This document shows positions 22,681 to 34,066 of a stretch of DNA of 64,000 nt, piece after piece. The stretch lies in contig JACSVZ010000016.1 of assembly GCA_014706295.1 (NCBI GenBank), positions 6,243,168 through 6,307,167 on the forward strand. Direction: 5' to 3'. The notes below the pieces were generated by a model, which worked only from the letters and a program-made list of their open reading frames with translations, made no database searches and was not told where the DNA came from. Position numbers and translations under genes: made by a program. Source of the DNA: Lycocorax pyrrhopterus obiensis. Its lineage: Eukaryota; Chordata; Aves; Passeriformes; Paradisaeidae. Position 1 is the stretch's first letter; each line of letters begins with the position of its first letter.

Positions 22681-25600
22681 TGAGAAACTACGTAAAACCA
22701 CAGGCTACATTTTTGTATCTAATAATTACCTATAATTTAAAGTTAAATGTATTCGAAGTAAAGATGGAAATACAGTGCCCACGGTAGGATTTTTATTTCT
22801 TATGCATCTTGCTTCAAATGTGACAATAGAAGTGCTTAAGTTATTTTCTTGAAGCATAAAATTACAAATCTGAGCATTTGTTATATCACCTTTCATACAA
22901 CTTGATCTCTTGAGATCCCATGATATAAACCAAGTGAATTTGGTGCCTTTCAAACACCTTCTTTTTCACTTTTAGTCTGCACAGAGCCACTTCATTTCTG
23001 TATTGCCCATTTATCTAGAGGTGGTACTTCCTGATTTGACATGTTCTATCACATGGCCAAACTCCAAGTGTCATCTTTTGTTAAAATTTAACTCAATGAA
23101 TACAAATTTGCTGACTACTTGTGTTACCTCATATACAGAATCAAATTCCCCTCTAGATTAAGTAAATGACACTGCTGTTAACTGTACAGACATTTTCAGA
23201 AAGGAAGAAGTAAAATAAGTGTTGATAATTATTCTCAATTATTGATGCATATTAATATTACTGACAGAGTGCTGAGTCAGAGATTCACATCAATTTAAGG
23301 ACATTCGAGGAGGTTAATCTGAAATTTACCTAAATCTTTCATAAATTAAGTTTTCCTGGACATCCTGCTTGTCTCCAGTCTTGCAAGAGCTAATATAGCT
23401 GTACTTTTCATAATAATATAATCCCACCAGCACTCTAAATTGCCTAATTTATGTATTATGCAATGCTCAGTTTCCCTAAGAGCTTCTATCTTGCACCAGT
23501 TTTGGCTGGTACGTAACAAAGACAGAATTAAACAAAATATTTTGCATAGCATGGTGGTTTCAGCGTAACTAATTTACTATTCTGATGGAGCCTCAAAGAA
23601 AGCACAATGAGGTTCATGTCACAACTTAGAGGTTTTCTTTCCTCCCCCACAAGATTTTTGCACTTGTGATGGTTTAAACTCAAATATGGCCATTTAAATG
23701 GAATACATTCAATCTTGAGTTTAATAAATAAAATAAAATACACAAACATCCACCACCCCCTTTTTCTCTGGCAGATGGTGAAGCCCCTGACACACATAAA
23801 GAAATCCAGGTAACTCTGCTGCATAAAGAGTTCAATTTCCTATAGAAGCATGCAGCAATTCCAGTACCATCCAGCAGGGACACCCCATATACCAGACCTC
23901 GAAGAGCCCTGGCTTTCTGAATTTGGACAGGCTAAGTGAAGCCTGTGTTTAAAGCATCTTGTCTAAAAATTGCAAGCAAATATTTCCTTCCTTTTAGGGG
24001 GTACACAGTGACCTTTTAAGGTACATGAAGCTAATGGCCAATTTGAAGTAGATGATGGGCAGTTGGAAGAAATGAGAACATGGTACAGAAACTTCTGGTC
24101 CTCAACCATACACCTGTTAATGACTCAGTCACTGAAGAAAACAAAAAATCAAGTGTTCTGCTTCCCAGATAATCCTCTCTCTCTCTCCACTCAAGAGAGG
24201 AAACTGATCATTCTGGCACTGTTATGGATGAAACACTCCCAGTACTCTAAGTTTTTTAGAGAATTACCTCACAAAGCATAATCTGAGTATAAAGCTTCCC
24301 TTTTATAGTGACTGTCATGACTTGCAACTGCCAAAACAACCTTATTCTCAAGAGCTAACAGCACAGACTTAGATTTTTTTCTTTTTAAAATAGTATTCAT
24401 TAGGAAAGGAGAGGGAGGAGGAGGAAAAACATTGCTTTCCCTTTAAGATGCAGTTTGAGTCCAGGTGGCTGGACTGAAGTGTGGAGCACAGCTGTGCTCC
24501 CAGAGCAAGAGGGATGTGCTGTGTGCAAGAACAACCTGGAGCTCCAGTTGCACCAGAGTGCTGAGTTTTCATCTTGCATCACTCTGGTGAGATGAAAGCT
24601 GCACACTGATAATGCTCTTGTCTGCTTGTGTGTAGGATTAACAACATGAAATACTTTCAGTTCCGCTTTGCAGGAGTAGCAAGTATCACCCTTTTTAGGA
24701 GGTGGTGCCTATAGGGGAAAGCAGTTGTGGTAAGAGAAGAAAGCAACACCTCTGTGCAGGTACTTTGAGCAGGGAGAGGCTTAGAGAGCTCAGTTTGAAG
24801 TACAGATCTCAGTGCAGTGTCTGCACAGGGCTGGGAGGCCACACTACAGCTCAGGACCTTTTTTCCTGGCAAATACCAAGAACTACCAAACGGCTTTCCT
24901 CATCCTTTCTTCCAGAGGATTTCTGAGATGAGAACTTGTTTCAAGGCATTGACGCTATTAGAGATACCCTGAATGACTTTTGCAATTTTTTTTAACCTCC
25001 ATTTCCTGTACAGTATGCAATTATTAGAAGGGTGGAAACTTCTGAACTCCCTGGGAGAGTTTGCTATGTCTCTCATTTCAGCTTAATAAAATATAATCTG
25101 AATTGCAGCATCTGCAAGACAGAGTTGTTCCTTATCCAGCTGTTCTAACTCAGGTTATTCACAGGATGACGAAGAAAGGAGTTTTGCTGGTGGGATTCTG
25201 GATTTATCTGATATGAATAGCACAGCTAAGTCTTTTATTTTAGTATTTTAGAAAGTTTCCCCTTGTCAAAGTAGTTCAGTTAGAAGGATTTGCCTCTATT
25301 GTGCTGATCCAATTTATCTTTTTTAGACTGTCTGCATTTTTACATGAATTATGACTTTTCATTGGTACACTCTCTGTGTTCATTGTCTTTCCAGGCTACC
25401 TCAGGGCTTTCATGTTCCTGGAAAGAGGGTGGCTTTCTAGAGCAGAACAACCACCAGTCAGGGCGTTATGAGAGTTCATTGCCAGGAAGCCAAGTGGGAC
25501 AATACACTCTTCCTCTTGCCTGTACTGAACCCATTCACCTCTTAAAAAGAGGGAGGTTTCATACAGACAGAACAAAAAAAATAATGAGAACTGTCTAGGT

Positions 25601-26150
25601 AATTAACAGGTTCACTTAATCAGACCCTTTAATGTGAAAGAAAGGGCAAAACCAGGGACACAAAAGTTGGGAAATCAGAGAAAGTTTGAACAAAGTGATT
25701 GCTCATCACAGAGTTTTTCTTTTGCCAGTTAACTCCCCCAAATTATTTGCTGTTGATTGCTGATGTGAAGGAAGCTGATCTGGCCCTGCACAGAGACACT
25801 CCAAGGTTAGTCTCCTGTGAAGAGCTGAAGTTCAACTGCAAGATTTTTTAATGATAAATTCCAGCTCCGTATCAGATAGCTTAAACCAGGGCTGAACAGA
25901 CACTTCTTTTTTTTTTTCTTGGAGTGAAACACTAGAGGTATCTTCCTTTTTGGCTAACAGCTCCACAAAAGGGAAGTGAAATCTTATTGATTGCCTCTAA
26001 ACTTATACAGTGAAACTTCTCTTAATTCTCATCCTTAAAAGAAAAATCTACTTAAGTACCTAAAATAATATGAAAGAAAAAAAAATCAGCAAAAGAACTA
26101 AGGCACTAAATCCAGCATGACAGATTTCCACAGGGATATATTTGGCCAAA
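22681..26150. other. AT-rich unique non-coding DNA
   Basis: Only short scattered frames (98 codons or fewer) are present and no gene or dispersed repeat is recognised. Small A/T-rich low-complexity patches occur at 23720-23745 (AAAATA units) and 25905-25918. Confidence 0.5.
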
Positions 26151-26159
26151 GAGATTTTC

Positions 26160-26345
26160 CTGGGAGTTATTCTAATAAGTGCAGAAACAAGCTCTGAAAC
26201 TCTGAATAATTAGAGTGCAAATGACTAATCAAACCTTGCTCTGTTAAACATTTGATTATTTTAAAAAGTGCTTTGGTAAGCTGCATATATTTACTTTGCC
26301 TACAATAAATAGAAATAAATCAGTTAATATTCATATGGCACACCA
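26160..26345. promoter_or_regulatory. Candidate conserved non-coding element
   Basis: The AT-rich unique block contains GAATAATTAGAGTGCAAATG, where ATTA is joined to an octamer-like ATGCAAAT-type word, then TTGATTATTTT and GTTAATATTCATATGG. No open frame of note is present. Function is inferred from motif density only. Confidence 0.22.
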
Positions 26346-27172
26346 TATATTTTCAGGAAGAAATACATGATGGGATAGGAGAGAGTTGTGTGTTTTATAT
26401 GTCTAAAATGACATTAAAATCAGCTCCTAGGAGATAGCTTCTTCATTACTGATCATTCCACTTCTGTCTAAACTAGATTTAATACTGCAATAATGCATTT
26501 ATGAAATGTACAGCATTTATGAGGTTTCTTTATATTTACTTACATCTTTAGCCTTCTCCACTCCCCAAATTTCATGGCTGCACATGAAATGTGTACAACA
26601 TGCCACAGTGAGCTCTATTTTCCTGCTGCTCCAGTCTGATACAAGTGCATTAGTCCCTAAGCAGCCTTTGCACTCAGGAAATGTCTCTCAACTGCACAGG
26701 GTAAAAGAAAGGTCTTCAGGCAACAGAGAAATGGCTGTGGATTTGGAGACAGGGACTCCTTTCTTTATGTCCTGCTGCACACTTCCTAAAGGCATTTGCT
26801 GACAAGGAATTTGCAAATCTTGTCTTGTTAACGACTGTAATGCTCCTTGGTATTACTCAGATATAATCATCTGTGTACCTGTCCAAATACAGCTTAGCAA
26901 CTGCCAGGCCGTGGCGCTGAGAGTTCCCCTCTCATCTTTTCACCAGTGATCAAATATCACAGTTTGCCTGCAGTGACCTTCTCCCCAGAATCCTTGCAGA
27001 TGTTGCCCGCCCCCTCCTCCCGAAGGTTGTCCTGGAGAGAACATGAAGTTCCAGGGTGACTCATACCCACACACTATCCCTTACTCATTCAAATAGTTTC
27101 ATTAAAGGCACTGGACCACAGCAGATAATCTCCCGTTTCACTGTGAGCCTGTTTCAGTGCTCTCTCCTCCAG

Positions 27173-27451
27173 GATGGTCAGGCAGACCAGGACAGGGGAC
27201 CTCTGTGGGTGAAGGACAGAGAGCAGCAGGGATACTTCTGGGAAGAGAGAGCAGGTTTCATTGCAGCACCCCCTTACCAGGCATTCACAAGTGTTCATTA
27301 ATTTCTACCCCAGAGAACCAGTGCAAAGTTCTGCAGCCCCTGCTCCCCGGCATGGCTGACATTTGTTATTTTGCTTATTTAAGATTAAAATTCTTAAAAA
27401 ACCCCCAAAACTTCACATACCTCCCCCAATTCACTCTCTTTGAGAACACAG
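27173..27451 (+). other. Possible internal exon with symmetric phase
   Basis: A good acceptor (TCTCTCCTCCAG, ending at 27172) precedes this interval and a consensus donor CAG|GTGAGT follows. Between them one frame is open for the full 279 nt. The interval begins with two bases that finish a codon and ends one base into another, so both borders are phase 1, and 279 is divisible by three. The translation has three cysteines but no module I know. A second frame stops at 27301. It could be a chance pairing of splice-like signals. Confidence 0.2.
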
Positions 27452-28429
27452 GTGAGTGCAGAGAACACTTGAGCTCCCCAGCTGAGGGGATTTATCTCCA
27501 AAATGATAACCTAGATTTTAACACAGCTTTAAATTATTTGGAAATTAGAGGATTTACTTCCCATGCTTCAGTTCACTGAGAAGTGCAATACGGTCCTACT
27601 TCTCAGAGGATGAAATGCAAACCCACGGCCACTTAAGGGTGTAAAAAAGGTTGAGGCAACAGCCAGCAAGCACCAAAACTCCTGTGCTCCTAAAGCTGGT
27701 TAGGAAATACCAGAGAAGAGGGAAATTCCAAGAGCAAGGAAGAAAAGGGAACTAGACAGTGTGGTGGCAAGGCTGGTGAAAGAGAATTCAAGGTGTCATT
27801 ACACAAGAGCTGTTCTGGGCAGAGACCAGCACCATCACTCTGGGAAGAGAGGCACAGCATCTCCAGTGCAAGGGATCAATTCAACAAAGCCCAGGGTGAG
27901 TCTCAGTGCTGGGACTGTGAAACAGCCAATGTAAAGCCAACACATCAAGCAGATTCATACTTTTTTGGGGGCTTAATTCTCTGCAAAAATGAAAATGCAA
28001 GAGCACATTTTAATCTACTGCTGAAAAATACATCTGAAATTTCCAGGAGGATCTTTGCATCAAGGATCCTGTAAGAGTCTCACTGGTGTCCTCAGGAGAG
28101 GGAAGTACAGGACATCCAGCCTCGCAAGCAGGCAGTTCTTAAAGGATGATTTTATAGAAGTCACAAAAGAACAGCTAATATTGGTGGAACTTACCAGATA
28201 ACTAAAATAAAGCAGAAAATATCATAGAAAAGGTGATCTGATGAGAATTTTGCTCTTGCCAACATCCAGAGTCCTGCAAGATCCACAGTCACTCACAAGA
28301 AGCCAGGCCTAAAAATATTCCTTTCTCAAAGTAAACCTGCCATACCAGTGCTGACAATGCAGACCCCTGGCCCCCCACCTTTGCATTTACTGCCAGAGGT
28401 GCAAGAGCTTATTTTTGTGCCTGGTTGTT
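27452..28429. other. Unique non-coding DNA
   Basis: No gene is recognised. Frames are up to 93 codons and have no domain. A second donor-like CAGG|GTGAGT lies near 27895 without a clear acceptor. Confidence 0.45.
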
Positions 28430-28560
28430 ATTCAGACGGCTGGATACAGTGTTTGAAGGCATTTGAAAAATAAAACAGCAATTCTTTTCTAAGCCTCGAA
28501 GTGTTAATTTCCCAATAAGCTTGTTTGATTAACTAAGCAAACCCAGAGGACATGCTGACT
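28430..28560. promoter_or_regulatory. Candidate conserved non-coding element
   Basis: The short unique block contains AAGTGTTAATTTCCC and then TTGTTTGATTAACTAAGC leading into CAAAC. GTTTG and CAAAC are thus arranged as an inverted pair around a GATTAAC word, reminiscent of forkhead and HNF1-type sites. The call is inferred from motifs only. Confidence 0.2.
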
Positions 28561-29230
28561 TTGTCTTGTTTCCCTTCCCCCAAGCGCATTTTTACAAAAC
28601 TCCAGTGGAGTCTTAACCAAAACAATGTGCTGATAGGAGAAGCTGTCTGCATTCCTCTTTTGCAATTCACCTTACACTCTACATGTTACTCGAAGATAAG
28701 CTCTTCTAGATGCCAAAAAACTCCAGCAAGAGGTGAAGGCTTCTCTGCAGCGGGTAGAGCGCTGCACGGCTTTGCCAAGTTATTCATTGCATTCTTGCCT
28801 GCAGACCCCCACCCTGAGTGTAATCCCTGCAGTTGCTCCTCTTCCAAGTGGCCCCAGCAATACTCAGGGGTGAGAAGAGCCTATTTCAAACTTGACTATT
28901 AGCTAATCGCCATTAGGAACTGTTTTAACTTCTTTATATTCACACTCATCTCTCTGCATGGAAAGGAGCAGCCTATTTAACTTGGCACCTGTGAGAGGTG
29001 CTCCTTTTCTCCTCCAGGAAGGAATATCCGTGGGGCTGGACTCATTTCCAGGGAAGGACCTTCACATTCTTGGATTTTTTGAGTGGGCAAGGGAGGCGGA
29101 GGAATAATACCTGTATTTGTATTATCTCAGCTTTGCTCGAGAGAGGTGCTCTCCATAAATAGCAAATAAAAATATTTTAAGAAGAGTAGAAGGGAAATGG
29201 TCTCTCCTGCACACATTTATATGCACACAG

Positions 29231-29241
29231 CCCCCCCCCCC
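29231..29241. repeat. Poly-C run of 11
   Basis: Eleven consecutive C form a short homopolymer in otherwise AT-rich DNA. Confidence 0.9.
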
Positions 29242-30983
29242 AAAGAAACACAGAGATGCACTGAAATTTGCACTTCCAAATAGGTGCAAAAATGCAACAA
29301 ATGCTGTAACACCTAAAGCAGCTACAGATGACATGAAAATAGAGAAAACGGGTGTTTTCTGACACAATTCAACCTTCCCTTTGGGCATGCACACTTTACG
29401 ACTTTTTTACATCGAAAGCAGGTTCCCACCATCTCCCTATTTTCAGAGCTGCTGATACAACAAATCAGAATTCAGCTTCCAGAAATGGTGTCAGCTAGAA
29501 CCCTCAAACTCAGGACTATCAGGAGAGAAGAAACCAATGAATCTCAGAAGAAAATCTGAAAAACTATTAGAAGGACAACTTATATTTAGTTTAAAGCATC
29601 TCTTGGATGTCCCTAAAAGAAGGCCCCCTGGAACCTATGTGAAGATGAAAAATGCAGTTACTTAGGCCCTTCTAAAATTCCCACCTCAGGCAATATTGCA
29701 AGTTTTTAAGGGAAGGATGACATTATAGAAATGTAGCAACACACACAGGCAGCAGACAGAAGGATCCTGAGTCTTTTCTGGAGCATATTGCAGTATCATT
29801 AATAAACACCTCTAGTGGAATTAACTATTCTCTTCTCAAGTGTTCCTCTGACCTGAGAAACAGGACTTGCCCTCTGTATCCAGAAAGAGAAATCAGCAAA
29901 AGGAACAGATTTAAGGAAGAGGCTAAAGATGAGGTAAAAACACATCAGTGGGTGAATGCAGAGTAAAGAATTGGATGAACAAGACTGTCCTGTGAAATGC
30001 AAGTCCTTTGCATGCTAATATGAAATGGAATATTATTCCATTGTTTGTGCCTTTTTTCAGTGTACTCACGTAACTGACAGGCAAATCACATCACTTCCAA
30101 AGGAGCTGTGTGCTTCTGAATTGTAACCTGCTTCAACTACTTATCTGGGAAAGATCAGAGTCATTAACTGATAAAATTAACTTGTGCAAAACCAGAAAAG
30201 CTATATGGAAACTAAATTCAATTAAGTGTTAAAGCTCTTTAAATCTATCACAATTTCTTCTACCGAATTCAAACCAACATTAATTCACAAAAAGAGCCTT
30301 GTCACCAAAAACCAGCCTCCTCTGCAGTGGAATCTGAAAGCTGCTGAGAAAAAAAAAGCAACACTGCAAATCAATTTTTTTTCTAATAGCAGTAATTTTT
30401 TATCTACTTATTCAGTTGTTTTCTCTAGGAAGAGACTAAAATTTCTCCAAACCACTTTAATATTGGAAAACAACTGTAAATCAAATAATTTCTTTTGGGT
30501 CAGTTCAAGGGCTGCTCCAGGAGAGCTGGGCAGCAGAGTCTGAAACTGAATGTGCTCATTTCCTCCTTTATTAACTCATGAAGTCAGCTTAAAAATATTA
30601 CAAGATCTGTGTTAGCAGAGTTTAATAGCCCCTCCTTTTCACATGTGTATGTGTTCCAAGAGCGTACAAAGCTTCTCATTAATAAAGATTTAAAAATTTA
30701 TACTCCATAAGAGAAATATATCTGTATGTCTGAAAGTTATGCTGGACAAGCTAACATTTTCCCTGTATTACTTGGGAACACAGAGCTGTTGAAAGCAGTA
30801 TAACTAAAGTCCCAAGAATAAAAAATGCAAATATTTACTAGATAAAGAGACTCAATGTCACACTTTTTTAATGCAAGAAGCAATGTGACATTGCTCATTT
30901 AATCTGGGCTCTGCTAATTGGTCTATTACACAAGGAAAAAAATCTTTGGGAGTCCTTTTGGGAATGTCTCACATCATTCCCTA

Positions 30984-31421
30984 TCAGCTGTTGACATACA
31001 AATACTCTGGTAATGAAAATATTTTCATTCCTTCATAACGGCATTCCCTGTCCTGTTTAATCTTATTTTCTCTCTTTCTAAAAACAAGCTTCTGTGTGGG
31101 GTTTCTGAACCAGCAGACCTGATGCCATATATCAAAAATATCCTGTGCTCCTGTCAAACTTGCTAGGAGTCCACCCAAAAGAGAGCAAAAGGGAAAAAAA
31201 CCCCAAGGATTTAGGGCAATAACATAGGATTTAAAGACCATTTGAAATTCATCTCTGTTCCACATCATTTGAAAGGACTGTGAGTGCAACTGGGCTATAA
31301 CCCAGCAGCTGGACTTGCCACCACTGGCAATGGAGTACCCAGCACAGGATCCAGTGATGTGCTGGAAAGGAGCAGGTTCACAAATTTCCAGAAATGTTGC
31401 AAAGCAGAGTGTTTTAGCCAT
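30984..31421 (-). other. 145-codon open frame, no known family
   Basis: The frame opens with a real ATG (minus strand, 31421) and stops at 30984. The translation is mixed, with a short hydrophobic stretch near residues 75-92 and a basic segment (RKRENK) near residue 115. I recognise no domain. No CpG island, TATA box or neighbouring exon supports it. By length it is only modestly unusual for random DNA of this composition. Confidence 0.1.
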
Positions 31422-33897
31422 TTGTCACAATTCTATCACGGTAATGAAAAAGGCCACTGAGGAACAAAGAGCTGGGAAATGAGGGTGCCTTCTTGGCCTC
31501 CAACCAGGCTCTTCTAAAGCCTGGGTTCAGGCCCACTAACCATGAGGACCTCGGGGACCTGTTGCTGGAGAAGATGGATAAAGTGGTGCTGAAAAAACTT
31601 CCAGCAACCCCTTCCATGCACTGTCCCCTCTCCCCAAGGGGGTATCAGCACCTCCACGGCAGACCCCTCTGCAGAAGCTGCACTGTTCTCCAATCTCACA
31701 GCAAATCCTGCTTGGGACAGTTTTTACTTTCAATATCCTACTTCTAACCATTTAGATCCCCACTCTGTGCTCAGGCAATTAGTTTGGGAGATAAGATCAC
31801 ATTCTGCTGTGCATTAAATCCTTGCAGCAGAGTCAGTGCTATGGTCTCAGAGCAATTGCTTCTAGAAATTAAGTTATTTCAAAAGCTGCTGCATTCACAT
31901 TGTTCAGGTCAATACCTCTCTTCCCCAGTAAACACCATACCTAAAAAATGCTCTGAAATTTTTTGTCTTCATTATACCAAATTCTTCCAAATTCAAGGTC
32001 TGAAATATGATGCAAGCTCCCGCTTCTTCCTCCCCCATCCCACTCCCCCCTTGGGATTCGAGCCTCCACCCACATCCTGCTGCCCAGGTTGTAACATTCC
32101 TTTCTGCACCCTATCACTGTCACACTCCCTCCTGGAAACAGGTGCAAGAAGATTAAAAACCCACTCATTCAGCTGGGATTTTCATCTGTTTGCACCTTCC
32201 TCTCTGCCACTCCTATGTGTCAACATCTCGTGTGCACAAGGTGGTGGGAAGGTGCTGGCTCTGCCAGTTCACACTGCTGTTTACAGGGAGAAGCAGGAGT
32301 TTCCATCTCAGGGACAGCTATATCAGGGCACAGGAGAAAACTTAAGATACAAATGCTTCACTTAAATTAGGCTGGTATTTTTTTCCTTAAAAAACACAGG
32401 TGTTTTGTTAAAACCTAAGGTCAATTTAAATGTCAGTGTTAACTGGACCTAAGAGGGTTGTTTTAATGAATTTTTGAAAAATACATTAATTCTATGTTAT
32501 TCTTTATAATTCCTAAATTGTTCATGATATGAGGATTGAAATACTGTACCGTTTTTCGTTTTAGTCATGAAGTAATTTTACGTCAAGCTGTCATTGCAAC
32601 ACAAACAAAGGAGTTTGACCTAGAAGAGAGATCATTCCATGCATTTGGTAACTGCACTTAATATTGTAAAAACAAATGTAGTGCAGTGGCTGAAACCTTC
32701 TTCCACAGAGGTTCTGTATCACTGCAACTGATGTCGGGAAACAGTGATACAATCTTTGCATTGCATTTGAAAAAATCCAGAAACATTTCTACAGATATCT
32801 TTTTTTCCTACAAGTCACTAAAACTGAGGAATGTTCTGTGTCCTGTCTCTGTGTCATTATTCCCTGCCCTCCCTTTTCATGCTGAATTAAAGCAGCCTAT
32901 ATCCTCTCATCCATACTTCGAATTGACAAGATCGGCCACGGAGTTTCTGGTTTGGTTTTTTTTTATTCCCCAAGCACCCACACTCTTTGCACTTGTGGTC
33001 TGTGTTACAGAAATATTCACCTTTTTGGGAGCTCTGTTTTCTGTGCAGCTGGAGCTCTCTGGAATACCATGGTGAGCAGAGGCCTCACAGGACAAGGTCT
33101 GTGCACAGATATTTCCCAGAATGGCCGTTCCAGAAGAGTCCCTGCTGTGCTACCTGCAATCAGCACCCACACAAAGGCTTCCAGCAGAAGAGCCGTTCCT
33201 GCACAGGTTTGTAGGGGCAGGCAGACCTTCAGATGTGAAGTTGTTCAGTGCCAAGGTCACACCCTCAAACCAATTAAACTTGTGACAACCACTGGTTTCC
33301 CTCTCTTTCCTAGCAAAGCGCGGGCTGCAGAAATGCAACCAACTGGAACTGAGCCCCCAGGAGCAGCAGCAGCAAAGAGCAAGGATCTGGGTCATGTTCT
33401 CACCTCTGTAACTGGATCTCTCTGGCAAGAACAGGCAAGTGCATCCCAGAGCTAGGACACTTCCTTCGCTGTCTGCCACAGGAGAAGCGTGGCACACAGG
33501 CTGCTCAGCCAGCACAAGCTCCCAGCATGAAAAGGGGATGTGCACTCCTGTACCACATTAAAGGGTTTGTTGGAGAGGAAAGTGAGCAAGAGCAGCCATA
33601 GAGACCAGACTCAAATTTTCAAAGATATTCTGTTAATTATTTTTGTAAGGAGGAACTAATTTCTGATGTGATACTTTGTCTAAAAATGCACAGGCGGCCA
33701 CACAACTGAAAACTGAAAGCCAAATGTGCTTTTTAGAGCTTTTTGGTCACACGCGCACACACACATATTCATTTCTAAAGTATGAAATCATTCCCACCTC
33801 CTTCCTTCAGTGTACTCCTCCTCCATTCACAGGGTTCCTACTTGCAGAAAAGGCAAAGGGCTAATGATGAACTAGCCAACACAACAGCAACTGGGCA

Positions 33898-34066
33898 CGT
33901 TCCCCCGAACGCACCCAGCAGTGCTCAAACCCAACTCCTTGTCCTGTGCCGAAGGAAGATTTTCCCGTGATATGAGGCGAGGAGGGCAGAAGGGGGCATC
34001 AGTGAAACGGCGAGCGATGGAGACAGCGAGGAGAGGAGGGATCGCTGAGCCGAGCACGGGGGCAAG
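33898..34066 (+). other. CpG cluster ending in a strong splice donor (possible first exon)
   Basis: About 14 CpG lie between 33898 and 34080, whereas the surrounding kilobases have almost none. At 34066 the sequence CAAG|GTGAGA is a strong consensus 5' splice site on the plus strand. A CpG-rich segment followed directly by a donor is the form of a first exon, coding or not. The left edge is set by the first CpG only. No frame here has a recognisable product. A minus-strand reading is possible but I saw no donor on that side. Confidence 0.25.

Larger units (their letters stand above)
28561..33890. other. Unique DNA with several long but unrecognised open frames
   Basis: The 30984-33545 part has fewer stops than the rest. 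Frames include 145 codons on the minus strand from a true ATG at 31421, 193 codons on the plus strand from a TTG at 31784, 167 codons from 32952, and 131 codons on the minus strand at 33150-33545. None carries a domain or motif I know, and they overlap one another on both strands. A run of 11 C lies at 29231-29241. Good acceptor-like tracts occur (for example ending at 30060) but have no matching donor. Confidence 0.4.

Noticed and set aside
28741..28771. tRNA B-box-like words near GGTAGAGCGCTGCACGG
   Set aside because: No cloverleaf, no acceptor stem and no matching A box could be laid out.
31784..32365. 193-codon plus-strand frame
   Set aside because: It starts at TTG, shows no domain, and has a frame on the other strand. 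Kept only as part of the stop-poor interval.
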